The notes beneath the pieces are model-generated. The model was not told where the DNA came from and did no database searches. It saw nothing but the letters and a program-made list of their open reading frames with translations. Positions 1 through 11,822 of a stretch of DNA of 64,000 nucleotides are shown one piece after another; position 1 is the stretch's first letter; every line of letters starts with the position of its first letter. Both the position numbers and the translations under genes were made by a program. This DNA is from Nannobrachium achirus (Eukaryota; Chordata; Actinopteri; Myctophiformes; Myctophidae), in assembly GCA_963921795.1 (NCBI GenBank), contig OY997647.1, forward strand, positions 65,193,104 through 65,257,103, given 5' to 3'.

Positions 1-2176
1 TCTTTTTCGTATCCTCAGAAATAAGTGTACTGCTCTCACCAAAAGGTTGAAGGCACAGTATTATTTATCTCTAACTTCTGATACATCTGGTGTAAATTTC
101 TGGAAAGCAGTTAAATCTCTCCAGCAGAGGGGAGCTGCTGGCCCCCCGCTAAAGCTACGGGTAGGGGAATCTCTTACATGTGACACAAAGCTGATCGCAA
201 ATGCTTTCAACAATCATTTCAAAAAAGCTGGGCACATTTTCGATGTACAAAATGCTTCCTCCGCGCCGCAAGTTGCACACGAGGAGGCATTTTCATTAGT
301 AGATTCTAATGTACATTTTGACTTTTCTCCTATTCTGGTTATGGATGTGCTCCGTTCGCTGTCCTCGTTGGACCCAAAAAAGGCTCCAGGACCAGATGGT
401 CTCGATCCCTATCTTCTGAGAATAGCTGCGACAGTTTTAGCCCAACCTATAACTGATATATTTAATCTTTCATTAACTTCTCAGAATATTCCTTTGGTGT
501 GGAAGCAAGCGCATGTTTCCCCCCTCCTCAAGGCAGGTGATCCCCTTGATGTAAATAACTATAGGCCAATTTCTAATCTTTCTGCTCTAGCTAAAATCCT
601 GGAAGCGCAGGTATCTGTTCAAGTTAATCAATTTCTTGAGCATTATAAGATCCTAAACACCATGCAGTCTGGGTTTAGATCAAAGCATAGTACCGTTACG
701 GCTTGCCTCACTGTCTTAGATGACATCAAAGCAGCCTGGGAAGATTCTTATGTCTGCGCAGCCTTGTTTATCGACCTATCCAAGGCTTTCGATACTGTGG
801 ATTTGCCCATATTGTTAAAGACGCTCGCAAATATTGGCATGGGCCAAAATGCGATTGGTTGGTTTTCCAGTTATTTGATGGGTCGCTCGCAATGTGTTAA
901 ACTGGGTGACATCGTGTCGGATAAAGTTGCTCTGGAGAAGGGTGTCCCTCAGGGCTCTATATTGGGTCCTTTACTCTTTCTTTTGTACATTAACAATATC
1001 TGCAGTAAGTCAAAGCACTCTAGGTACCATATGTATGCGGACGACACGGTTCTGTACACCTGTGCGCCTACGCTTGAGTTGGCTGTAAATGATTTGTCGT
1101 CTGATTTCATCTCACTGCAGCATGAATTGAGAAGAAACAAATTGTTGTTAAATGGTAACAAAACAAAGGCTGTGTTGTTCACTCCAAGAGAGTATCCAAT
1201 AACAGTAAATATCTCCACTCTAGATGGTACCCCCATTGAATGGGTGGAGCGTTATAAATATCTAGGTTTCTGGTTGGATAAACATCTCAAATTTAAATTT
1301 CATATTGATGCTCTAGGAAAGAAGCTTAAATTCACTTTAGGTTTTTTCTACAGGCTGAAGGCCTGTTTTGCTCGCTCCTCCCGCAAACGATTGGTAAATG
1401 GTTTGTTCTTGTCCCAGCTGGATTATGGGGACACCATTTATAGGTTTGCTTGTGCCTCCACTTTGGCCAAATTAGATCCTCTTTATCACGCAGCTCTGAG
1501 ATTCATAACAAATTCGCCTTTCAGGACTCATCATTGCATGTTGTATGCTGCAGTTGATTGGTCTTCATTGACATCTCGCAGGTTACAACATTGGTTGAAT
1601 TTTGTATACAAAGCGTTACTTGGGGAGATTCCTTTCTATATTTCCTCCAAATTTGTACTGGTTAAGAATGGGCTAAATCTCAGATCAAATGCCTGGTTAC
1701 GATGTGTAGTACCTACATTTACATCTGAGGGAGGCAAAAAAAGCCTCTCCTTTTTTGGCCCCTGGTCATGGAATGACCTTCAGTCCAGTCTCAAATTGGC
1801 TGTGTTAATTCCCTTGAGAAGTTTTAAGAGAATCACTCTAGATAGATCTACAAACGCTTGTACTTGTTCAGATCTGTAATTAATTTGCTCTGTGATCTCT
1901 TCCTTTGGGTACATTGGGTACACTGTGCGTGCCGTGTACTGCTACCTGTAAATTGCAAACTAGTTTTATTATTTAGTGTACATTTTGTATTTTTTGTATT
2001 TCTTAGGTATCTGTTTGTGAATCATGGATGTTCTATTTTTGTTGTGATGTCTTGTAAATAAGCAAGGATTGTGTAATTTTTTATTTCTGCCTCTTGGCCA
2101 GGTCACACTCGTAAAAGAGATCATGTCTCAATGTGTTTTTATCTGGTTAAATAAAGGTTAAATAAAAAAAAAAAAA
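1..2176 (+). mobile_element. LINE remnant with open RT ORF, cut by window edge
   Basis: The element reads open from the window edge; a 610-codon frame runs from 47 to 1879. It carries non-LTR reverse transcriptase motifs: YRPISNLSALAKILE, FIDLSKAFDTVD (catalytic Asp), VPQGSILGPLLF near residue 298, and MYADDTVLY near residue 329. No endonuclease is seen here; it would lie before position 1 if present. The 3' UTR ends in TGGTTAAATAAAGGTTAAAT and an A-run at about 2165-2176. The clade looks CR1/L2/Rex-like, which I cannot settle. The RT frame has no stop, so it is either young or only recently truncated. Confidence 0.85.
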
Positions 2177-2189
2177 TATACCTTAGAGC

Positions 2190-2610
2190 AAAGGTTTTCA
2201 ACAGGGCGTCCTCCAAATCTTTGTGTGACTTTTTTATATTAACCACTTGAACCCTAGTGTCTGTATTCTGAGAACTGAAGCCAAAAATAGCAGATCTACA
2301 AGCTCACAACGCCTCGCAGCCCTCGCGCTGCGAGGCGTTGTGAGCTTGTAGATCTGCTATTTTCAGCAAAGAGCTTTGATGTAGAGGGGAAAAAGAACAG
2401 ACTAAGTACAGAGTGAAAGGTCAAGTATTGATGGTTCAAGTGGTTAAATATCTGAAAACACAAATTGACATGAATCCAAAATACACTGATGATTGTGCTG
2501 TCAAACAATGAAACTATATGGAATCTATGAACAGGTCGTGGGGGTCCCTGCTTCATCTCTCTCTCTCTCAACTAAGGGGTCCTTGTCCTGAAAATGTTGA
2601 AGATCCTGCG
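2190..2610. mobile_element. hAT-type MITE (TCTTCAAC family) with inner TTAA element
   Basis: Degenerate copy of the family seen intact at 55080-55539: a left end like GGTTTTCAACAGGG and a right end GGGGTCCTTGTCCTGAAAAT. Inside, 2239-2447 is bounded by TTAACCACTTGAACC and GGTTCAAGTGGTTAA and holds the palindrome at 2283-2364. I could not read a clean target duplication. Confidence 0.6.
2283..2364. repeat. palindromic module AGCAGATCTACAAGCTC
   Basis: Hairpin with arms AAAATAGCAGATCTACAAGC and its complement, extended by CACAACGCCTCGC / GCGAGGCGTTGTG, and a short tip. It is one of about thirty copies in the window. Confidence 0.9.
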
Positions 2611-3039
2611 TTAGATAGATTTAACCGGTGGTGGAAAAAAGCATTTGTACTTAAAGGGGAGAATCACCCATTTTCAACAATGAACTATATCATTAATATA
2701 CCTTATGGAGTTGTGTGAGTAAAAAAGAAAAAAAAAAAAAAGTTCCTCCCCTTCTGTGTTGCCTAGAACTGGAGGATTGATTTTGGGAGTTTTTGGTTTT
2801 CAAAGTACACCATGATGATGTCATCACAGTGTACTTTGCAAGCCAAAAAATCAATCGTAGAAATCCTCTGTTAAAAGTTGAAGGACGGCGGGATTAAAAG
2901 GCAGTCATGGATTAGAGGATGGTCTGGGGCTGACAGGGAGCTGGGAGGAGATGCATTCCCAGTGGTGTCCCAGGAGACAGCAGACTGGGTTTAAATAACC
3001 ATATCCTCTCTGTCTGTCTGTCTGTCTGGACAGACACCT

Positions 3040-3660
3040 CTTAACTCCATATAGAGGGTATGCGCGTGACATCATCATCATACCCGGTAAGTTATGTGGG
3101 AACGCCTACTGAGTGGCAAAATACTACTTTCTGGCCTTGCCAGCCCATACATCTAAACAGAAAAGTCCTATCAGATTGCATTAAACGATGTTAAATTACG
3201 TTAAACTTTGACACTCGATTTGCCATTCACTTTATGCATGCGCATCCCCTCTATTCTGACTGTTTGTGTTTTTCTGAGCACTGCTCATGGAATGAGCTAC
3301 ATGTAAGCTCCAACATCTGGATTTGTCCGCGAGTCCAAAGTGTGTTGTACGCCCAGGATCACATTGGCCAAGCTTCATGGGACGCTTAATGAAATGAACT
3401 CATAAATAGCACCGCTCACTTCACACTAAGTGTGATTTTTGTCTTCCATAAATGAACGGCCGACCTTGATCATATTACATCGTACTGCGTCGCACAAATG
3501 CATCCAAAGTAGCAGATCTACAAGCTCGACACACAACGCGCAGTGACGCGTTTGGAGCTTGTGGATCTGCTACTTCTGACACATTTGAATTTGAATCCTG
3601 AAAAGTAACAGTATTGGACATAGGAGGTTTCCACCTGACAGAGATGATATCCACAGTACA
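3040..3660. mobile_element. composite MITE with palindrome
   Basis: Sequence from the TATGCGCGTGACATCATC region through GAACGCCTACTGAGTGGC recurs in reverse orientation near 63590-63810. A palindrome lies at 3507-3574, and the right end GGAGGTTTCCACCTGACAG resembles the right terminus of the ATATCGTC MITE family. Outer limits are uncertain. Confidence 0.5.
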
Positions 3661-4273
3661 TTCCGCCCCCACCCAGACTCCTGCATGGAGCATGGCAGGA
3701 ATACAGGGGAATACCAGAAGAGTTGCCAGAAATAAACTCGCCTGGGCTGATGGTTTATGCCTTTTGATTGACCGATTGAGGTATTTATTAGAAGTTTTGC
3801 ATAGGAAAAGGTACAGTTTCATGACAGTGCAGTTCACTGGTACAAGGTCAACTAAAAGTAAACTTGGGTAAGGCAAGGCTTATTTGTTATTTTCCATTGA
3901 GATCTTTATTATCCTTTTATACCTCTGTAAATTATGCCTACACAGTTAAACCTAACCCTATTCCTAACCTTAACCTCAGTAAAACGGTGCCAAAACCTAA
4001 CCCTGTTCCTATTCTTAACCTCAGAAAGATATGCTTAATCCTAAAGTTATTTCTGGCTGAAAAAAACAAATACAAGAATAAAAATCTCTGTGAGTTTCTT
4101 TCCGGCGACTCTACTGGTTACCTTACAGGGTGCTTACAGTGTGCTTACAGGGTGCTACACTGCTTCAGGGTGCTGTTGACGCCGTCAGAGTCAGGCGCAC
4201 GTCGTGACGACGCTAATTTAGATCACGCTTCTCGCTTCCACACTGCAGTTTCTAATCCTGTCACCGTGTTGTA

Positions 4274-4403
4274 GAGACAGCAAGCCAGCCAGCCAGCCAG
4301 CCATCCAGCCAAACAGTCAGTCAGTCAGTCAGTCAGTCAGTCAGTCAGTCAGCCAGTCAGCCAGTCAGCCAGTCAGCCAGCCAGCCAGCCAGCCAGTCAG
4401 TCA

Positions 4404-4488
<85 letters not shown>

Positions 4489-4571
4489 TCAGTCAGTCAG
4501 TCAGTCAGTCAGTCAGTCAGTCAGTCAGTCAGTCAGTCAGTCATCCAGCCAGCCAGCCAGCCAGCCAGTCA

Positions 4572-4621
<50 letters not shown>

Positions 4622-4638
4622 CAGCCAGTCAGCCAGTC
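4274..4638. repeat. (CAGC/CAGT)n microsatellite
   Basis: About 360 bp of alternating blocks of CAGC and CAGT tetranucleotides. Blocks switch in long runs, suggesting segmental slippage rather than single mutations. Confidence 0.95.
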
Positions 4639-5112
4639 GGTGATACCAACGAATGCAGATAGAACAGATCGAGCCTGGAGGGGTTGTGTGTGGGATGAAC
4701 AGGGTAAATATAGTCTGCTGCTTGACAGAGATGGAAATTCATACTCAGATATTTCCATTTTTTCTTTATACAGTACTCCTCCTCCACCACATCTCAGAGC
4801 TCAATATTGTACTTTTTACTCCACTACAAGTATTAGACGTCTTTAGTTACAAGTTAAAGCTATACTGTGTAAGTTGCTAAACTAGTGGTCAGTAGCGGTA
4901 TTGCTTTTTTCGGCCGTTTTTCGCCCGGAGTCGTCGCGGACCACCGCCGCGGACCACCGGAGCAGCGCCGCAAACCACCGCGACGATACAAATCCGTGGA
5001 GGGGTAGAACCATGGTAGAACGTCATTTTCTGGCCAGGATTTGGGGATTAAGAGGTTAAGAATCCTTCACCATGGTAAACACTGTAGCTGAGGGAAGCTG
5101 AAATTATATAGA

Positions 5113-5495
5113 ACAACCTCCAAAAAAAAAAGTTTTTTGAAAAAAAAAATTGAAAAAAAAAGTTTTGAAAAAAGTTTTGACTCTGAAAAAAAAAACAGGA
5201 AACGCGTGTTTTTTGAAAAAAGAGAAAAAAAAAGTTTTTGAAAAAAAAAAGTTTTTTGAAAAAGTTTTTTGAAAAAAAGTTTTTGAAAAAAAAAGTTTTT
5301 GAAAAAAAATTTTTTTTTGAAAAAATAAAAATTTGAAAAAAAGAAATTTTGAAAAAAAAAATTGAAAAAAAATGTTTTTGACTTTTTGACAGTTTTTGAA
5401 AAAAAAATTGTTTTGAAAAAAAAAAAGTTTTGAAAAAAAAAGTTTGAAAAAAAAGGTTTTTGAAAAAAAAAATGTTTTGACTCTGAAAAAAAAAA
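5113..5495. repeat. A-rich cryptic repeat (GAAAAAAAGTTTT)
   Basis: About 380 bp of runs of A interrupted by GTTTTTG every 10-25 bases. GACTCTGAAAAAAAAAACAGG and GGAAACGCGTGT occur twice, so a larger segment has duplicated. Apparent Phe/Lys ORFs here are composition artefacts. Confidence 0.85.
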
Positions 5496-5509
5496 CGGGA
5501 AACGCGTGT

Positions 5510-5713
5510 GACGGGAAAAGTGCTGTTCTGCGTCAACTCTCAGAACAGCACTGTTCTGAGAACCCGTGGAAAGCTTTTCATCTCTGTCTTCCCAAAACCA
5601 GAGAAAGACACAATGTACAGAAATAGGACTTTGTGAGGATAGAAGGTGCCAGTGGGACCCCAAAAAAAGGTTTTAAAATAGAAAAAGTGAAAATTCATGG
5701 TGTAGGTCCTTTA
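5510..5713. mobile_element. partial copy of TTAA element (ACACCATG family)
   Basis: Shares GAGAACCCGTGG, ACCAGAGAAAGACACAA, GACTTTGTGAGGATAGAAGG and the end CATGGTGTAGGTCCTTTAA with 20930-21105. Only the right part is present. Confidence 0.65.
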
Positions 5714-5839
5714 ATGTCTTGTAACCTTTAACTGCTGTACCTTCTGGGTAACTTAATTTCCCCCTTGGGATAATAAAAGTATCTATCAATCTAACTTCTA
5801 CGCCCCCCATCGCCGAATTAAGGGTGAGAATGCTGCCCT

Positions 5840-6954
5840 GTTTAGTGTGGTTCAGTGTGGTACCTGTGACATTGAGTGTGGTTCAGTGTGGTGTCGTATG
5901 TAGTGTGGCAGCCTACCTGTGACATTAGTGTGGTTCAGTGTGGTGTCATATGTAGTGTGGTAGCCTACATGTGACATTAGTGTGGTTCAGTGTGGTGTCA
6001 TATGTGTGGTAGCCTACATGTGACATTAGTGTGGTTCAGTGTGGTGTCATATGTAGTGTGGTAGCCTACATGTGACATTAGTGTGGTTCAGTGTGGTGTT
6101 GTATGTAGTGTGGTAGCCTACATGTGACATTAGTGTGGTTTAGTGTGGTGTCATATGTAGTGTGGTAGCCTACATGTGACATTAGTGTGGTTCAGTGTGG
6201 TGTCATATGTAGTGTGGTAGCCTACATGTGACATTAGTGTGGTTCAGTGTGGTGTCATATGTAGTGTGGTAGCCTACATGTGACATTAGTGTGGTTCAGT
6301 GTGGTGTTGTATGTAGTGTGGTAGCCTACATGTGACATTAGTGTGGTTCAGTGTGGTGTTGTATGTAGTGTGGTAGCCTACATGTGACATTAGTGTGGTT
6401 TAGTGTGGTGTCGTATGTAGTGTGGTAGCCTACATGTGACATTAGTGTGGTTCAGTGTGGTGTCATATGTAGTGTGGTAGCCTACATGTGACATTAGTGT
6501 GGTTCAGTGTGGTGTCATATGTAGTGTGGTAGCCTACATGTGACATTAGTGTGGTTTAGTGTGGTGTTGTATGTAGTGTGGTAGCCTACATGTGACATTA
6601 GTGTGGTTCAGTGTGGTGTTGTATGTAGTGTGGTAGCCTACATGTGACATTAGTGTGGTTCAGTGTGGTGTTGTATGTAGTGTGGTAGCCTACATGTGAC
6701 ATTAGTGTGGTTCAGTGTGGTGTCATATGTAGTGTGGTAGCCTACATGTGACATTAGTGTGGTTCAGTGTGGTGTTGTATGTAGTGTGGTAGCCTACATG
6801 TGACATTAGTGTGGTTCAGTGTGGTGTCATATGTAGTGTGGTAGCCCACATGTGACATTAGTGTGGTTCAGTGTGGTGTGGTATGTAGTGTGGTAGCCTA
6901 CCTGTGACATTGAGTGTGGTTTAGTGTGGTGTCGTATGTAGTGTGGCAGCCTAC
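5840..6954. repeat. 52-bp minisatellite copying donor junction of exon l
   Basis: About 20 tandem units with consensus TAGCCTACATGTGACATTAG plus TGTGGTTCAGTGTGGTGTCA. On the minus strand each unit holds (A)ATGTCACAtGTAGGCT, a slightly diverged copy of the exon l 3' end and donor (CAATGTCACAG|gtaggct). Outermost units nearest the exon keep the exact ACCTGTGACATTGAG form. Confidence 0.92.
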
Positions 6955-7050
6955 CTGTGACATTGAGTCCGTCTGAGCGTTGACAGAACACCAGACGAGA
7001 CGCAGCTCTCCACAGCCCAGTCATCCATCTGTACTCATAACACTGTCCCT
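6955..7050 (-). CDS. thsd7a: thsd7a exon l (last in window)
   Basis: This 96-bp exon has acceptor ctcattgcag and donor gtaggctg. It reads EGQCYEYRWMTGLWRAASR, LVFCQRSDGLNVTG. It contains the Trp-rich start (YEYRWMTGLW), the FCQRSDG strand and an N-V-T sequon of the last TSP1 repeat known in the family. It ends one base into Gly. The next exon, expected to start with a Gly-Cys-containing segment, is not recognisable down to position 1. Arrays with copies of its own junctions flank it on both sides. Confidence 0.94.
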
Positions 7051-7850
7051 CTGCAATGAGACAACACATTACTGTATTAATACATTATCCATCATAACAC
7101 TGGCCCTCTGCAATGAGACAACACATTACTGTATTAATACATTATCCATCATAACACTGGCCCTCTGCAATGAGACAACACATTACTGTATTAATACATT
7201 ATCCATCATAACACTGGCCCTCTGCAATGAGACAACACATTACTGTATTAATACATTATCCATCATAACACTGGCCCTCTGCAATGAGACAACACATTAC
7301 TGTATTAATACATTATCCATCATAACACTGGCCCTCTGCAATGAGACAACACATTACTGTATTAATACATTATCCATCATAACACTGGCCCTCTGCAATG
7401 AGACAACACATTACTGTATTAATACAGTATCCATCTGTACTCATAACACTGTCCCTCTGCAATGAGACAACACATTACTGTATTAATACATTATCCATCT
7501 GTACTCATAACACAACATATTACTGTATTAATACATTATCCATCTGTACTCATAACACTGTCCCTCTGCAATGACACAACACATTACTGTATTAATACAT
7601 TATCCATCTGTACTCATAACACAACATATTACTGTATTAATACATTATCCATCATAACACTGTCCTTCTGTATGAGACAACACATTACTGTATTCATACA
7701 TTATCCATCATAACACTGTCCTTCTGTATGAGACAACACATTACTGTATTAATACATTATCCATCATAACACTGTCCTTCTGTATGAGACAACATATTAC
7801 TGTATTAATACCTTATCCATCTGTACTCATAACACTGTCCCTCTGCAGAG
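7051..7850. repeat. 57-bp minisatellite copying acceptor junction of exon l
   Basis: About 14 units of TGTACTCATAACACTGTCCC TCTGCAATGAGACAACACAT with intron filler. On the minus strand each carries ctcattgcag|AGGGACAGTGTTATGAG or the CATAACACTGGCC variant, i.e. acceptor plus first exon bases. Units nearest the exon keep CTGTACTC; central ones have lost it. Confidence 0.93.
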
Positions 7851-8650
7851 AGACATGTAGAAACATTACTGTGCATCAGAGATATGACACTAATGTAGTG
7901 TCATTGTAAGGCACACCTTGCTTCTCTATAGCTATTTAAAGTCCCAGTTCAAACATCAGAAGTGTGGCTTTTTAAATCCTCAGAAAAATCTCTGCCTTTT
8001 CTCACCCCCCCGAGAAAGTGAGTATTATATACAACAATGTTGGCATTCAATGAGTTAATCATTAAGATCTAGATAAGATGTCTACGCCGCCTCAAAGGAT
8101 GTCTCCACTCTATCTGGAGACCACCAGATAAGGTTTCCACCAGACAATGACCATATGGATGTTAATGTGGTGGTTGGTGGTGTGTATTTATAGACGCATT
8201 AAGGAGAGCTAATGATTTCTTTGAGTATGCTGGTAGAAATGTAGTGTAATATGATATCTACCCAGGAATATATTACATTAGTATGGTGGTAAAAATGTAA
8301 TGTAGTGTAATGTGATATCTACCCAGGAATATCTTACATTAATTAGTATGCTAGTAGAAATGTAACATGATATACTCAGGTGCTGTCTATCTTATCTTAC
8401 AGCTGAATGGCTGCTGCTGCCACCGATTAATTTCATCTTAAAGTTCAGCTTAAGTCTCTCCATGGGGTGCAGCTTTCCTGATCTGTTATCCACATATTAC
8501 TAATTGCTTCTTCTTCTTTTTTTATATCATTTGAGTTCAGGTGTGGCTTAGTTTTGAAAGTTATGAGAGACAGGACAGGAAACAAACCATCAATGTTATG
8601 AAGCTGAACAGATTATGTAACCTAATGTGAGATCTGAGCCACACTTGATT
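7851..8650. other. intron sequence, short local duplications
   Basis: No gene seen. A segment with TGATATCTACCCAGGAATAT and GTAGAAATGTA is present two to three times at 8225-8370, consistent with small tandem duplications. Confidence 0.5.
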
Positions 8651-9116
8651 AAAACCCATTTAGGCCTAGGATTATTGACTGCTTTAACCATTGAAAAATA
8701 GCATTTTTGAAAAATCATGATTTTTCTTTGCAAGTCTTTGAATATATCTATTTAAAAGCGAACATTTGTAACTCAAATATTTGCTTCTGGGGGGTCCCTG
8801 GAACAACATATTTTGAGATGGGGGTCCGTGGCTAAATACTTGTAATTTTGGGGGTCCTTGACATGAAAAAGTTTGAGAACCACTGATTTAGAGGAAGGAT
8901 TTGGAAGTCGGGTCAAAGATCGGGTCAAAGTTATTCAAAGACTTGCACACATTTTCAAATTTTTTCAAAAATAGCAGATCTACAAGCTCGCAGCGCGGCA
9001 CTCGGTGCAGCGCTGTGAGCTTGTATATCTGCTATTTTTCATAACATTTTGCATAGTGGTTAAAATGGTTAAAATCTAACGCGACTCGGGCGCGTTCCAG
9101 GTATTTGAGAGTTAAA
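8650..9116. mobile_element. TTAACCCATT MITE copy with palindrome
   Basis: Begins near AAACCCATTTAGGCCTAGG and ends GGTATTTGAGAGTTAA, sharing both with 35583-35756. It contains an hAT-like end (TTTGAGAACCACTG at about 8880) and the palindrome at 8967-9039 with tip GCGCGGCACTCGGTG. Confidence 0.6.
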
Positions 9117-9502
9117 ACATGAGCGAGAGTGGTCTCTAGTGCGGCTAGCCGCCGATTTGCCACACACTTTTTAGAGCCTAATGTTCTCAGCTAATGTTTG
9201 TAGTTTGGTTTGTGAGAAGGTATGGTATGTTCTGTTTGTTTTTACCAGGAAGCAAGCACGACTCCATTTCTCTTCTCTTCTCTTCACTGAGCAATTTTAC
9301 CGTGTGCACGGTCGGGAACGTAACTTTAAACAAGAGAATAAAGTAAACTGTCTTTGATTGGCGGTTCTTGGCAGCTGGGAAGGTTGGTTCCACACCAACC
9401 GTTGCGTCTCGGTTTCCCCTGGGCCGGGCGTAACATGGTGTGATCAACGTACTTGTACAGGGTGTGTCTTTAGGACAGGTGTGTTAGGTGTGGTAATCGT
9501 AC

Positions 9503-9676
9503 CTGTACACGGCCGGGCCTCCCACTCCTGCTCCGGACACTGCAGCAGGTTCTCAGGGTCCTGGGCCACCACGGCTCTGGAGCGGACCTGCACCGAGCCC
9601 AGGCCCAGGTCATCCCCCCCCACGCAGCTCAGCTGACAGGGACTCCACACCGCCCAGTCTGTCAGGTAGCACTCAC
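9503..9676 (-). CDS. thsd7a: thsd7a exon k
   Basis: This 174-bp exon has acceptor gcgtgttctag and donor gtacgatt. It reads GECYLTDWAVWSPCQLSCV, GGDDLGLGSVQVRSRAVVA, QDPENLLQCPEQEWEARPC, T. It is a TSP1 repeat with W-A-V-W-S-P-C core, the V-R-S-R strand and the CPEQ...RPC end. It starts two bases into Gly and ends one base into the next codon. A (CGCA)n microsatellite begins 8-10 bp upstream of its acceptor and may crowd the polypyrimidine tract. Confidence 0.95.
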
Positions 9677-9683
9677 CTAGAAC

Positions 9684-9684
9684 A

Positions 9685-9716
<32 letters not shown>

Positions 9717-9772
9717 CACACACGCACACACGCACGCACACACGCACGCACGCGCACACACACACACACCCA
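9684..9772. repeat. (CGCA/CACA)n microsatellite beside exon k acceptor
   Basis: A pure CGCA tract grades into CACACGCA. It lies in the intron directly upstream (gene sense) of exon k. Confidence 0.95.
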
Positions 9773-9774
9773 CA

Positions 9775-10270
9775 CATGCAATACAAATTAATTTAATCAG
9801 TTTGTTGTGTCAACATACAGAATTGCTCCATAATAATTTGTCAAGCTTGGGCTTTTTTGTCATTTTAGAAGAAAGGCCACTCGGTCTTTGGCGTTACGTA
9901 ATTTTTTTTAGGGCACAAAGACTACAAGAAATTCTAAAAAGTAATATGTAGAATTAAAAATATCAGTTTAATCAATAACTAAATAATAAATAAAAGCCCA
10001 TTTATTTCACCAAATTGTTTTGGGGTACAACAAAAAATAAAAAAAATAAAAAATTTGTTATCTATTATCAGTAAAAATAACCCCCAAAAAATGTCTTTAA
10101 AAATGTTTTCATATCACGCTCAACCCTGATCAGAATGACTGAATTAATCTGAAGGCAGGGAGTCAAAAATACAAAAATATATTTAGTGAAAGGGAAAAAG
10201 TTACAAGAACAGAAGAAATCGGGTTAATATTCTTAGACGGTACTAAATGTATGAATTAATGTTTTATGGG
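9775..10270. other. AT-rich intron sequence
   Basis: No coding feature seen. A-rich and low in complexity around 10015-10110. Confidence 0.4.
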
Positions 10271-10272
10271 TA

Positions 10273-10881
10273 TTGATTCAAACATCACTGAGTGATGCAA
10301 TGTTTACTATGAGTCTGTTTCCAACTATCACTAAGCCAAGCAGAGTGACATCACACAGTGCCACTCTAATTGACAATATCTACACTAATTGCATGGACAA
10401 CAATATAGTGAGTGGTCTACTGCTGAATGACATCAGTGATCACTTGCCAGTTTTTGTGGTGTATCAGTGTCATTATAAAAAAGGGAAGGAAAATGATATA
10501 GTTAAATACAAGAGAGTGAGAACTGTGGAATCCCTCAATGCATTCAGAACAGATCTACTGGCACAGGCCTGGGAAGGAGTGTATGATGAGAGTGATGTAG
10601 ACAGAGCATATGATACATTTCTTGAAAAATTCTTATCACTGTACGACAAAAACTGTCCATTACAACAATGCAATAGGAAACAAAGGCACATAGAATCACC
10701 ATGGATTACAAAGGGGTTGCAGAATGCTAGTAAAAATAAGAATACATTGTATAGACAATTCATAAAACATAGAACTAAAGAAACAGAATTAAAGTCTAAA
10801 CAATATAAAAATGAATTTACAAATATTGTAAAGAGTGCATGGAGGAGCTCCCGTTATCCTCAGAAAGCTCACCAAAAATAA
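10273..10881 (+). pseudogene. LINE endonuclease fragment
   Basis: Open 202-codon stretch reading SHSATLIDNIYTN, ISDHLPVFVVYQ, SPWITKGLQNASKNKNTLYR and FTNIVKSAWRSSR. This is the C-terminal part of the apurinic-like endonuclease of a non-LTR retrotransposon (LIDNI and SDH-LP motifs) plus the linker toward the RT. No RT follows; the frame stops after AHQK. It is probably a fragment of the same broad clade as the element at 1-2176. Confidence 0.85.
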
Positions 10882-10884
10882 ATA

Positions 10885-11740
10885 TTAAAAGCTCCCCTCA
10901 AATTATTTCCATATCTATTTTACCATGACTCTGTTTTAGCCTGAAAGCAGGACTGTTCTCCTAGCCTGATTTCAGACTCTGCGCTGGAGCTTGAGTCTGA
11001 CATTGTCCAATTGACAAGAGATTTCAAAGGGGAGGGGATTTAAAATTTGAAATTCCCAATCACAAGAGATCTGGTGGGAGGGGTTGCGTTTGACTTGTGT
11101 GTACACAAAACATTCCCCCCTCCCCCTCCCCTGTATGACAGGCATCAAACAAGTCGTTGTCTTTGATGTTTCATTGATTAGAGAGAAGCACTAACGAGCT
11201 ATTGACACTTGTATGGCTCAATCAATTACTGCAGTTCAGAACCCCTTTGAAGTTCAAAGGGAGCAATTAAGAACTCTAGTGAGCCACGCATGCAGCCACC
11301 CCTCCCTCCACTGTTTCTGTTGATTTTCAAAAGTTAGACCCACCCCTCCTCCGTCTTGCATTGATTTCATTGGTTGGTTTGCCAAGATACCATAGAAAGA
11401 GGTGCGTCATATGACAACACCAGACCAAGAGAAGCAGTCCACTCAGAGAGTGGGCGGGTCTATTGGCTGGAGCCAGGCTACTGTTCTCCTGTACTAAATG
11501 GGTCAGATGAGTGGGAACTCCTTTCACACATTAATTAATCATCAGGCTCAGAGTAAAACCTTGAGCTGACAATCAGGAATATGACTGTTGTGTCTGAAAG
11601 TGGACAGACAGACTGGATGAAAAAAAAACAAGGATGAAACCAATATGGAAATCAATATGTTTCAAATAACAGTGTATTTATCCATGTATTGTTTATTTCG
11701 TTTTTGGTGCTATTATTTCCCCGTTTTGTGCCATGGGAAA
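10885..11740. other. intron sequence, no gene seen
   Basis: Unremarkable. AGCCTGA...ACTGTTCTCCT at 10938-10970 and its near-complement around 11465-11490 hint at an old element with inverted ends. Confidence 0.35.
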
Positions 11741-11746
11741 CGCAAG

Positions 11747-11822
11747 AAAATTAATTATAAGAAATAACTGTTCAGAATCTACAGCTGTAGATTCTGAACA
11801 GTTATTTCTTATAATTAATTTT
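11747..11822. repeat. perfect 76-bp palindrome
   Basis: Two 38-base arms meet at CAGCTG with no spacer (AAAATTAATTATAAGAAATA ... CTACAG|CTGTAG ...). Every base I checked pairs. It lies in an old DNA element whose other end resembles CCGATATATATCGGTGCATC (about 11975). Confidence 0.93.

Noticed and set aside
3945-4025. Interstitial telomere-like repeat (CCTAACCCTA)
   Set aside because: Only scattered TAACCT and AACCCTA words without a tandem TTAGGG array.
3864-4274. 136-codon ORF with PNPIPNLNLSK repeats
   Set aside because: No similarity recognised; it comes from a CCTAACCCT-like repeat and ends in the CAGC tract.
5048-5663. Phe/Lys-rich minus-strand ORFs of 160-200 codons
   Set aside because: Produced by the A-rich cryptic repeat at 5113-5495; no recognisable protein.
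5840-7850. Regular arrays resembling a CRISPR locus
   Set aside because: Units are wholly repeated, with no unique spacers between conserved repeats, and the context is a vertebrate gene. These are minisatellites.
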